A stretch of DNA of 64,000 nucleotides from Platycnemis pennipes (taxonomy: Eukaryota; Arthropoda; Insecta; Odonata; Platycnemididae): positions 116,147,271 through 116,211,270 of the forward strand of contig OW121851.1 in the NCBI GenBank assembly GCA_933228895.1, given 5' to 3'. The notes beneath the pieces are model-generated. The model had not been told where the DNA came from and ran no database searches. It saw only the letters and a program-made list of their open reading frames with translations. The position numbers were made by a program, and so were the translations under genes. Below are positions 34,111 to 45,400 of the stretch, in pieces. Numbering within the stretch: the first letter of the stretch is position 1; every line of letters starts with the position of its first letter.

Positions 34111-36248
34111 AATGCTGTTTTTGTAAAGATAATGATTGCTTTAATCACCTCTGACAGGTCTTTACACTGTAGTGTCATAGCTGATTGTAAGGTAATTCAC
34201 TGTATTCTACGCATAATCACGATATACAGGAGTATAAAACTATTTTTATACGAAAATAACCTGGTGTCTTAGAAATATCTCTGATTGAAAATGAAATTTT
34301 AATGATATAATGAGCATTTTTGCGTCGGAGGAAATGGTGTCTGAATTCCAACTCGTCTTCAAATTTCCTGGGATGGCCATCGCATAACGCCGTGCTCTCT
34401 TCGGCCTAAGTTATGAAGGGACGGACCATTTAAGTATTCCATAAGTTTATATATGCCCCTCCTACACCAGGAAGATTTGAGATTGAGACGAGATACATAT
34501 TTGAATGCATCGCCTGTTGCTATAAATTCCCACCGGAAACACACCCCAATTATTTGGAGACCTAAATCACAGCCCTCTTGTCTTCGGCATATCTCTGAAT
34601 TATCTACATTCGGTCCTTGGGATACCCACCAAATATGTTTCCAACTATGCTACGCATGCCTCTTGGTAAAATGCTTGGATAAAATTAGTGGCTAGGAAAA
34701 AAATATCCCCAGGATCACATAAACTTTTAGAGATGCTATTAATTTTTTTAGTGTGAGTTCTGGGAAGAAATACATACTTATCTAGAATGGTTTGTGAGCT
34801 TGTCATTGATTGAGTTGTTTTTTAACGTGTGGACTCTTTATTTATTTTATAGAGTGGTCGGTTGAGCGTATTTTTATCATTGAGACATTTTACTTTATCC
34901 CCATAACCTAAAATCCAGGACTGTTTCATTCTGTTCTCTTCTTTTTAAAATCCGATCTTACTGGCGCTGAATTATATGTTTTTCATCTTCAGTTATTGTT
35001 TTTGAACGCTATCTCTTTCTTCTTATTGCATAGATGAAAGTTTGGCCAAATTAAATGAAAGCGGAAATTTGATCTAAGATCCGATTCGTGTTCAATTTTG
35101 TGGTTGTATTAAAATATATGGGTCCTTCCCATCAGCATTAGCCTTTTTGGCCGCATTCATTCTTATTCACTTTATTATTAGCAGAATCATCTCGAAGCTC
35201 GTGAGCAGTAAATAAAAAAATAACCGAAGGTCAGATATTGGTGCTTATTTTCGGACGTCACGAAATTATAATCGCTCCGAGGCCGGAACTGAAATTTCTT
35301 GCGATCACAATCGCTTATCGTAACGTGTGTTCTCATGGCATTAACCTCACCCCCCCCCCCCCCCCCCCATGTTTTCGAGTACGGGCGGAATTGCGAGATT
35401 CCTCCAGACGTCCCACCCTCCAACCGTATTCAAGGTACGATTGCGGTTAAAGTGAAAAGATTACATATGCTAGCAATTCGCATTCCTACGCTCCGTCGTG
35501 ACTGCCTCGGAGTTGCGGAGATCCCATCAAATACTTATTCTCACAAATTTCTCGAATTTTTACATCGGCCGTGTTATTATGCTAATCGTTCGGATGTTCG
35601 CGGAGGAATAGTATTGAATCGAGAGCTAAAGGGGGGAAAAACGAGGAAACGAATATATTCTGTCCGGGGTTGCGTGGGCGGTGCACATCTCGGAACGCTT
35701 CGGATTTCCTCTTTTTTTTGCCCTGAATTACAATTTCCTGAGCGATCGGCATTTTGAATATCTTTATCTCGTCTCACTTATTTTCCTTTCGTGACGAGTG
35801 CTTCGTATGCATACATATATAAATATATCGCGATGAAGAAGCTCAGGCCGTCGTGGGGCATCTGGATGTTGGAGAGGGGGGATTGGGCAGGTTGCGAGGG
35901 CTGAGCCGTGTAATCATTGGCGATTTCCTTTTCAAGGTTCTCCGTAATCACCCGTTCGATTAGTTTGACTGCTGTCATCGACCCAGCTAGTAAGGTGGAT
36001 GGTATTTTCTTATCCTTTGTGCTTGCTCTTCTCTCAAATGGAATGTTGTTTCTCGGCTTCCTTTGCTTCGATCGGTTGCGTCATTACCGTATGTTTCTTA
36101 AGATCATCTCGCTCTGGCCGCTTTATATAAACTATGAGAAAACCGGAGAGAGAACTATTGGACTGTAGTATTATTCGAGTATTATCGTATTTATTTTTAA
36201 TTTTTGTGGTTATTCCTGCAGGTGTATCACATTCTACAGAAAAGGACG
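34111..36248. other. gene-free; homopolymer C run
   Basis: The first kilobase is AT-rich. About 35230-35760 is moderately GC-rich with CpG dinucleotides and a C19 run. A 152-codon open frame across it crosses the poly-C and encodes a proline run, so it is not taken as a gene. From 35760 to 36240 nothing is recognised. Confidence 0.5.
35350..35368. repeat. poly-C tract (19 C)
   Basis: An uninterrupted run of 19 cytosines. The length may be assembly-sensitive. Confidence 0.9.
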
Positions 36249-36299
36249 TGACGTCAAGTAGTAACCCACGTGAAGAATATTCTTGAACACTGAATATTC
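36249..36299. promoter_or_regulatory. cluster of palindromic factor sites (CRE, E-box, heat-shock-like element)
   Basis: Within 51 bp there are TGACGTCA (36249-36256, full CRE/ATF palindrome), CACGTG (36267-36272, E-box), and a three-unit alternating GAAnnTTCnnGAA (36275-36287, heat-shock-element consensus), followed by a further GAAnnTTC at 36292-36299. There is no gene beside it in the window apart from the LINE starting near 36720. Function is inferred from motif matches only. Confidence 0.4.
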
Positions 36300-36719
36300 T
36301 TGGTAGATAATTTGACCCAAACTTGGAGTGTACTTTAAGATTTTGCAGAAAATACTAATTGATTTTCAATACATAAATTTTATTTTTTCTTATAAATATT
36401 TATTTGAATAAAATAGATGTCGCGTGTGTATACATGCCATTTAATTTGCGGCTTGTTTCAACCGAAAGAAAGGCAGTGGATCATTTTACTCACTTTCAGA
36501 GTTTGCGCTAAATGCCTGGCAATTGTTGAATTACTCCTTAATACCCTCGAGCTAGCATCTCCTTTGATTTTAGGGGCTAAAATGACCGAGGTCATATCGA
36601 ACCCTGTAGAATAAGCGAGGGGAGACATAACATGCATCCCCGAGGCAGAATCCTAACCGCTGCCATTTTAGTTATCAGCTTTGCGTATTGTGTAGTAGCA
36701 TTAACCTCCCTCCCTAACG
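36300..36719. other. spacer before the LINE
   Basis: AT-rich, with no recognised element. Confidence 0.4.
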
Positions 36720-39000
36720 TTGGATAAAAATTTTAAACAAAAAAGAAAGGTGTTTATTTTTGAAAGAGCTGACTTTGCTAACTTTAAAATTTATTTAAGA
36801 GATTCCTTATCGGGTTTTAAAAAGTCTTCCATAAACTTATGTGCGGAGGGTTCGTGGAAGTTGTTCGTTAATATCATGTGCTCTGGGATCAATAGATATA
36901 TCCCTAGTAAATTTAAAAAAGAAAGCACTGAACCTAGGTGGTACGGTGCCGAAGTGAGAAAATCCCTGAGACAGCAGCGAATATGTCATGCAAAAATGAA
37001 AACAATTAGTGAATATATACCCTCAACAATATATATATATATATTGATGAGCGTAATGTAATAATTGAAAACTATAAAATTTCAAAATCTACTGCAAAGG
37101 CAGCTCTTCGTAATGCATTTGCAGAATTCAAAAGAAAAACACTGGGGGAACAATTGTAAGAAAATCCAAAAGTCTTCTGGTCGCTCGTAAGGAAAGTGCA
37201 AGGCCATAAGTCTGCCCTCCATTCACTTAAAAATGATAAGGGTGAAATGGCCACAAACACTCTTGACAAAGTTAACTTGCTGAATTCCTTCTTCCAAACC
37301 GTTTTTAACCCACCTTCCGGAGATTCAACTGTCGTGTTACCTGACCTCTTTCAGCGGCTGATGCAACCAGTTGAAATTTCCTGTAATGATATTGAAAAGT
37401 TACTTAAAGATATAAGCCCAAACAAATCTCCTGGCCCTGATCAAATTCCCTCCCGGCTATATAGAGAGTTAGCTTCCGAAATCTCCCCCTACATTGAAAT
37501 AGTATTTAATAAATCCCTGACTGAACACGTCATACTGATGGACTGGAAAGCAGCCGATGTAACACCCATTTTTAAAATTGGTGATTGAGGGCAGCCATCT
37601 AACTACCCACCTATATCCCTCACATCCATTTTCCAATGTTCAGCATGACTTCCGGAAGAGTAGATCATGTGAAACTCAACTTGCTTTCTTTTCCCACGAT
37701 AATTTCGTTTCTGGCGAAAATAATATTCCAGTGGATGCAATATTTTTCGATTTCAAGAAAGCTTTTGACAAGGTGTCTCATAGCAAACTAATTTTGGAAT
37801 TAAAATCTCATGGGCTTGACAGTAATATTATATCATGGATAGATGATTTTTTTCATGATAGGATGCAAAGGGTTGTTTTGGGCGGTGTTACCTCCCCGGC
37901 AATTGAAGTCACTTCAGGTGTCCTACAAGGTAGTGTTATAGGTCCTCTCCTGTTCCTTTTGTACATAAATGATATCAATAAGGTGGTCAAAAGTAAGCTT
38001 CGTCTATTTGACGATGACGCTATAGTGTACAGGAAAATTTTATGCCCAAATGATAAAGAATATTTAAATGGTCACCTAAAAGCTATTGAAAAATAGTGTG
38101 ATGCATGGCAGTTTGAATTAAATTAAGAAAAAGTGTGGTGATGAATTTTTGGAAGAAGAATTGTTCTCCTCCCACGTACAAAATAAGTAATAATGAATTA
38201 CCAAACGTGTAATCCATTAAATATCTTGGAATATGACTGACACATGATCTTTCCTGGGGTAAACACATACGTGAAATAATGGGGCAACCTAATCGTAAAC
38301 TGGGATTCATCAAAAGAGTATTGGGTAAATGTGACGATCATGTACGAGAAATCAGCTACTTTAGATCAGCTACCCATGTTAGACCTCATTTGGAATATGC
38401 TGCCAGTATATGGGATTCCTACGAAATCGGTCTAAATAATGAACTTGAACGTGTGCAGCGAAGATCGGCAAGATTTTTAAAGGGACAAAACGATAACCAT
38501 ACTAGCGTAACCAGTCTATTAAATGAATTAAATTTGGAATCATTGTCAGATCGCAGGTTGAAATAGACTTAATCTCGTAAATAAATTCCAAGATAATATT
38601 TTCAGTGGTGACGTTAAAAATATTTTGCGAACCTCAACTTACTATGGTAGACTGGACCATGATTGCAAAATTAGAGAAAATGCTTGCCACATTGACAGAT
38701 TCAAAATGTCATTTTTTCCTCGTACAATTAGGGATATGAATAGCGGTAAATATGTCCAATACGAGTAAATAAATGTATAGCATAGGTAGTAGCAAGTTGG
38801 TAAGAGGATTTGAAGGTAACCCAACTAATAGCATGTTTTTGTATGCTTACTTTGCTATTTTTATCATTTTAAATAGTGAAGTTTAGACTAATATATTAAT
38901 ATTAATCCTATTTTATGCATGATATGTAGTGCATTTTTGGTGAGAATTCATCCCCTGCCACACACCTTTTTAGTGCTTGCAGGGTATTATGTAGATGTAG
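36720..39000 (+). pseudogene. CR1/L2-like LINE, 5'-truncated, RT domain with 3'UTR
   Basis: This is a second, unrelated LINE type, resembling CR1/L2-clade elements. The plus-strand frames show the pre-RT linker (36720-37160, one internal stop), then a segment with SPNKSPGPDQIPSRLYREL and WKAADVTPIFKIGD (37196-37588), QPSNYPPISLTSI, and after an internal loss HDFRKSRSCETQL. Motif A is IFFDFKKAFDKVSHSKL, motif B is GVLQGSVIGPLLFLLYINDI, and motif C is LFDDDAIVY at about 38004-38030. The C-terminal part has RKLGFIKRVLGKC, VRPHLEYAASIWD, LERVQRRSARF and FFPRTIRDMNSG, ending near 38768. The usual FADD is FDDD. Comparison with the expected RT order indicates that roughly 30 residues are missing around 37625. 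The 3'UTR ends with CCCTGCCACACACC and a TGTAGATGTAG end at about 38990-39000. Confidence 0.9.
37029..37044. repeat. (AT)n microsatellite inside the LINE
   Basis: About eight AT units lie within the pre-RT linker of the CR1/L2-like element. The tract probably arose after insertion. Confidence 0.8.
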
Positions 39001-39049
39001 TGCATGATGGGTGTTTGAGCATTACTAACCCATTGGCGATAGTTAAATA

Positions 39050-39255
39050 CAGATAAATGCATTTAGATAAATTATAACTAACAATCCCTTCGATACCATG
39101 TAGCTGCTAACTATTTCGCTGCATGTGGTCCTATTATGTAGCATGTTTCCATGTAGTAGCCTAGTAGCACGTCAATAATGCGTGTTTGGTGATCTTCAAC
39201 CCTGCCACACACCTTCGAGGTGGCTTGCATGGTATAGCGTAGATGTAGATTAGAT
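39050..39255 (+). mobile_element. second CR1/L2-like 3' end
   Basis: CCCTGCCACACACCTT at about 39200, followed by GGTGGCTTGCATGGTAT and GTAGATGTAGA, repeats the terminal 3'UTR of the LINE at 38952-39000. The preceding 40 bp also resembles it. This is a separate, severely 5'-truncated copy of the same family in the same orientation, about 245 bp downstream. Confidence 0.75.
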
Positions 39256-41400
39256 TTGGTTACCCAGACCAGCTTAGGCTCATCATCAATGTGACAATTT
39301 TTTCTCATACCTCACATTTTTCCCTCTCCATGATAGGAATACATATCTTATAAACTTGATTATATCTGCCATTCGTAAATAATTTCTAAGGTGTACTCTT
39401 TTTAAATTTTAGGTATACCACGTTTGAAGTTTCTCATACATGTTTATTACAACATTGCTTTCCGCATATATTGAGTTTACATCAGCTTGCCTTACTCTCC
39501 GTTATTTGCCTGTTAACGATGATAATGTGGATACCACCACGACATTTCTCTGTACGTATATAGCACACAGTCTCATGAATGTCTGGGAACTGCCATTTTT
39601 CGCCAAATGTTTGTTCATTCTATCCCCCAGAGATGTATCCCTGTGTGCCAGGAGTAAAATGCAACTGCTCTTAATGGGTATGCGAATTTTAGTTCGGAAA
39701 AGTGTTTCCTAATCTGCTTTATATTCTCCGTGTGAGCGGGAAATCACGCCGTTGAAGATGCAAGGAAGGAGGGAAAACTCAAGATCTTCACAGTGTGTGA
39801 GGGCCCGAACCATTCCGGTTCAGGCCTAATCGATGTACTTCAGTGTGATAGTCTATGAAGGGGAATTTATGCGACGTTTGAAGAGTGCTTGCGGTAGAAT
39901 TTTGGTGCGTTATACCAAAGCATTACTTTTTGTTCGCCGTCAATGATCTTCCTCACGTGCCTGAGAAGAGTTTCTATGTGCGAAATCGGTAGAGAACAGA
40001 AAGCCACAGTCAAGACCCACAGCTCCCATAACCTACGGCAGATGGACGTATAGCTTCCAAACACGAAACTGCTTCCATGAATCGATTTTTTCGAATTTAG
40101 CTGTGATTCTTCTTTCTTGATCTAGACGCAGCATCTCATGGTGCCTACCACGCTGAATGCCAATTGCGATGTACCAAAGTTTTTGACGTTAAATAGCGGT
40201 GTGAGCCCAAACGTTGCAGCTTGGCATTCATAGGTTAGACAGTTAAGTGCCTTGAGTCCCATTTCCCGTGTCTGAAGAATCCCTGTAGTGTAACCCGAAT
40301 TCACCATGGTTAAAATCAATACCGTTGTGAATGTTTAAGTTTGTGTGAAAAGAAATATTTTACCCTGTGGTTAAAATTTGGAAATATCGGTCAATTACAA
40401 TCCTCAATCATTCTTCATGAAACATTTCTTCCTTTTTCTTTATGCTAAGAATTTGATGCTAGAATTGTATTTTAGAAGTGTATTTCTCAGATGTCAATGT
40501 TTACACATCTGTATCCAATAACACAATTCAAGGAGAGCCAGATAAGAGCACTATGCATCCGAGGTGGAATTTTAACTTTCTAACTTGTGATAAGTTAGTA
40601 AGTGCTCTTCCATCAGTTCTATCCTGGTTGAAGCCATATCTACTCAGGCAATATCCCAAGACTATCTCACAAGTTTGGAACCGCGCTAGCTATCATACAG
40701 TCATGTATCAAATGATTCTTTGGTGTCTTTGCTATTCTGGATACCTCGCAATGGAGTGAACCCAATACATATTTGCTAGAACACATTTGTGTACTCTCCG
40801 TATTGCAGCCTGGTGGAGTAGCCAGGAGAATCGTTTTTGGAGCATTTTGTTCCACTACTACTTGAGGTTTAACTTGTCTGCGGATTAGCTTCGGCTGATT
40901 AGGTTTCGGCCATGGAAGTATTAATTCTGATTAAAAGAGGTCGAAGGATTTTCTGAAAATTACCCAAAATTAATGCTCAACATCGTGTTAGTATTAATTA
41001 TTTAAAAAGCTTTCTCCATGTATACTTATTTCGATTTTATTTTTCCCATTTTGAAATAAAAATCGACTACCCGTGGGAATTAAAAAATTACATAGCAAGA
41101 TAATTTTCAATAGAACAAGAATAATTGTTTTCTTACTTTCTACTATCTGAATTTCCAACAGCATTAAAATTATCCTCCATTCATTATACCCCAAATTTGA
41201 GTTACTTTTGTTTTTTGTAGTTTATTTTAGGCAAAGGTTTGCAATCGAGGTTGATTTTTCTCGTAAAAACTTAAATTAATCATGCTTAAAAATGTGTGAT
41301 ATGAAGTTTATAGAATTTTTCTAGCATTTTTGACTAATTGAGGCAAATAGGTACTGTTTTTTTTTGGCCTTCAAAGCGGTAACGCCGAGCATCATTATTC
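39256..41400. other. AT-rich, nothing identified
   Basis: No gene or repeat recognised. Open frames are 60-93 codons without domains. Confidence 0.45.
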
Positions 41401-43270
41401 CCGTTTCTCGTAGGTTTTGTCCACATCGCGCCGATCATAGAGTGAGAAAATTGTGCGGGATTTGCATGACTTTTCTCGTGTTATTAGCTTTCCGTATGGA
41501 CTGCGCGGGAACTGAATAAAAATCCCCCGAAATTCCCCCCTGCTCCCCGTGCGCGCGGAAAAGTTTTTTTTTTATTCTACGGGGCAAAACGGCGAGGCCC
41601 CACGTGTTTCTTTTTCTCTCCTCACATAATGATCCCCCGTTGCTAATCTGGAAATCCCCTATTACTGCGAAATTAGCAGAGCCATCTCTTGGCCGCTCCC
41701 CCAATCCCTAAAAAACCCCCCAAAACACCCATTTCTCCCCCCCCTCCCGAACCCCAGTGCCCTCTCTCCCTCGCCCTTTCACTTAACTGCCATCCCTCCC
41801 ATTACCTTCTCCCCTTAAAAAAAGGCCCGCGCACACAGACTCCACCCCCACCTCCTTCCGCTCCCGCTTCTCCTCTCACCCTCCCCTTTCTCTCTCGCCC
41901 CCCCCACTCCCTCTTTTTACTCCTTTGGCACTTCGGTCTGAGTTGCGCTCCCCAGTCCGAAATCTTCCTCCAAACAATCGCCCTGATATTTCTTTGTGCA
42001 TTTCTCATTTTGCCGTTAAATATTAGCGAGGCTCGCAGAAATCCCCTGAACAATTCATGGGGACGATATTGCGTTAAGGTCCCCAACACTAGTCAGACTC
42101 ATCCCCTGTTCTCCCATTCTCTTCATCCTATTTTTTTCCTCTCTCTCTCTCTTTCTCCCTCTTTCTTCTACCCCCTTTTACCTTCAACCCGTGCATCCCT
42201 CGCTCCTCACACCCATCTCCCCTTTGGCCCCCCAAGTTTTCTCTCCCGTCCCTTCTCTTGTGCTATTCCGGCCCCTTGAAGCCATTCTACTCCAATTTCC
42301 CGCCCATACCGCTTTATATTTCTATATATCTGGGTCCTTCCGCCTATCAGGCAGCTTTATCTGTTCATTTCACTCCAGCTCCGGCTTTACCTCTCCCCCG
42401 CAGCGCTCTCACCAGCTCAATTTTTTTGTGCCTTCCCATTCCACGGACTATTTCCTTGCGCTTTGCCCTCCAACCGCTCTCGGGAAATACTTCGGGGAAA
42501 AAATATATGTATATGTATTTCCCGAAAAATATTATATATACCTATGTATATAATAGTTAGGGTATATAGGGATTTCAACCCCATATATATTTATACACAC
42601 ACACACACAAACCTCCCCTATCCCTACCGCCTCTCATTTCCACCTGCTAAAAAAAGCGAATAAAACGTTTCTTTTCATTTTGTGCCCGGGGCGAAATTTG
42701 TCCAAAAAACCCTTTGTTCACGGTATCACCGTCCTCGGGTTCCGTCATTTCCCCCTCCTCATCCCCCTCACCCTCTCCCCCCCCCCACTCGTCTCCCCCT
42801 TTTATCTCAATCCCCCTCCCCGCCTTGCCTAAGCGTCTCCAAACATTCTCCTGACCCTCTGCAATTTTTCGCTCCGCGTCCCCAATCGCCCTTGCGCCTC
42901 TCCATTTCCTCGTTCCTTGTCCGTTTCTCTCCTCAACAACTCCCTCCGCGTCGCCCTCACCTTTCATCCCTCCTCGCTGGAGCGAGCGCTGGAAATTGAT
43001 AACGGGAACTCCTTCGTTTACCGTCGTCGCATGCGAATCCGGGTCGGCGGCAGAGCTGGGAAATCAAGGAATGCTCGGGGAGCGTTGAAAACATCGGTAT
43101 GGCTCGGAAAAATCTGGAGAAATTTTGAGGGAATCCGCCGTAAGATCTGTGGATTTCCAGGAAATGATCAAGCTGTCTTAAAAATTTAACCGGTGCCGGC
43201 CGCCCGAATTGAAATTTGGATCCTCTATGCTTGTTCGAAAATGGATGACTCTGCCTTAGGTTGAACATTT
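41401..43270. other. GC-rich island, pyrimidine-biased
   Basis: A long island, C/T-rich on the plus strand, with poly-C stretches, CT runs at about 42140-42155, an AT-rich patch at 42500-42600 containing a CA microsatellite, and CpG-containing ends (41420-41690 and 42970-43230). Open frames up to 196 codons are Pro/Ser/Leu-rich and overlap on both strands. No protein gene is supported. It could be regulatory DNA. Confidence 0.55.
42596..42612. repeat. (CA)n microsatellite
   Basis: Seven to eight CA/AC units follow a TATA-rich patch. Confidence 0.85.
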
Positions 43271-45400
43271 TTTACAATATTTGGTACTGGGAAAAATAAA
43301 TATCTTCGTTTCTGACCATGGGAATGAATAAAACAGGAAATTTGCGACAGGTCAATGTAAAGCAGGGACGTGTCTCAAGCTTCTGTTCTCACTGCGATTA
43401 AGTGTTATGACGAAATAATTTCAAACAAAATCGACCTCCTCCGCCGTTGTTTAACGGACACAGATTTGAAAAGCGCTGTACCGATGACCGATGTAGTGAA
43501 GGAATGAACAAACACTACATTGCATTTACTGATTATGAATCACATCACATGAGTCATACTCAATAAATACGTTCATTATATTTTCGGATATTATAAAAAT
43601 GACCTACCCTCCTTAAATGTGGGTGATCTTGGGAATCGCACTTTCTTTCGCCAAGTGCCGACATTTCTGTTTTTTTCTTTATTCGTACGCGGATCAAATG
43701 CATGCTGTTAATTACATGTATAATGTAATGTAATTGTACAGCAAACTTAAGTACCGTATTCGACTCCTGTTGTCGCGCCTGTAAGAAACTAGTCTCACAT
43801 TTCCGAATTGTCGGCTTTTTGGCTAGGCGTAAAATCCTCATTGTATTATTAAGACTAGCTTGGAAAAAAATATTGTACTCAAGTAGAACTATCTCCGTTG
43901 CAGATAATTATAGACACTAAACTTCGTGTCTGTTCCTTGCTGTAGAATAACTGATAGTCGTGGAGGACGACTGACAGCTGAGATAATTAGCATACTAAAT
44001 TGGGTGGGTAAATAATTATTTTGGAGAAGAGGGTTTCAGAGAATGAAATCCGGCGTCAGAGATTGCGAATGAAAACCGTCACAGGGCAAGAAGTTTAGCA
44101 ATGGTCTTAATGCTACACTCGAGCTCTTCATGAGGCACTCAAGTATGTGTTGGGCGTTCACCAATACATTTCTCTTGCTGTCGATATTCGAGATGGGGCT
44201 CACTGGGAATGGGACTCCTGTTCACTATCCACCACACCCACCTGATCCCATGAATATTCCTACCTCGTTTAGCCATAATAAGTTAACCCCTTAGCTGGTA
44301 TCTTTAGTTTGTTGTGGAGGGACACATAATTTCTAGTTGTCTATCATGGGTGTTTTCAAGTCAGTTTCTACACTAATAGGCGCTTCAGACCGGGAGGAAA
44401 GGTGTAAGGATAGGAATGGAAGGGATAGAGCCTCTGATCAGAATTCCATCTAGTTATCTCAAAGTATCTAGTATGCAAAGGCATCTTGCTGTTAAATTTC
44501 GACAATGTTAATTCACTTACATTTTTGCCACTTCTTCGCTACACTGAATATGATAAAGTAGAGGAGAAAGATATTGTTATCATTCTAATCTATGGTAATG
44601 ACGGAAGACGTTTTTTTCCGTAATTTCTGATGAGTGTATTTTTCTCTGAAATTAACATGCTCTATTTTTCATGATAGTGTGTAACCTTTCTTGGTGCCGG
44701 AATCTTTTGGATAAATTTTAACCATCGATTGTACCAGGATCTGGTTAAGAGGTTGAAAGCATTTGCGGGATTGAAGTGTCGTATGCCTTTCGGTTAGTAT
44801 GTCCGACATCCATAGACTCTAACGGTCGATGTCCTTATTTGTTCGTAGTTCACTGGTTTCTCGTAGTTTAACGGAATTCTCTTCTCTGACTAACGCCCAG
44901 TATTCTATTACTGGAGGTGCCGTATGTTTTAGCGACCCCATGGATACGCTTGAGGCATTCAAAGTCAGCGCCGAGTCCTTGAATTGGATACTAATCTACG
45001 TCATAAGTGCGTCACTAACACTCAAGTATATCATACAGTTAAGCATTTTTAGAAGAATGAGTATATTGATGTATTTTGGAAAGTATGTATTGTGCAATAA
45101 CTTCTGACTCTTTAACTTTTTTACTAACTAACTCTGACTTAACTTCTGACACTACCTGTCTTTCTGACTCCTAAAAATGACACCGTCCATTCGTTGTGGA
45201 AATGGACCATAACTTATCCGCACCGAACGTTGTCACATACTCCTACTATTCAGCTCGATACAAAATCACCTCGGTTTTCGATTTCTCCTCGACGGTCTAA
45301 GTAATGTATATATCATTAGCATATTCCTCTATCATAAATAGAGTTGTATTGGGAAGCAGAATTACGGGCGTTGTTAATCTTAAATTTCGGTGGCAAATTG
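43271..45400. other. AT-rich, nothing identified
   Basis: No gene or repeat recognised. A CTGACT-rich patch at 45100-45170 is weakly repetitive. Confidence 0.45.

Noticed and set aside
35299..35757. 152-codon open frame
   Set aside because: It crosses a 19-C homopolymer coding a proline run, and no domain or splice evidence is visible.
41689..42279. 196-codon open frame
   Set aside because: Pyrimidine low-complexity translation starting in a proline run, with no recognised motif.
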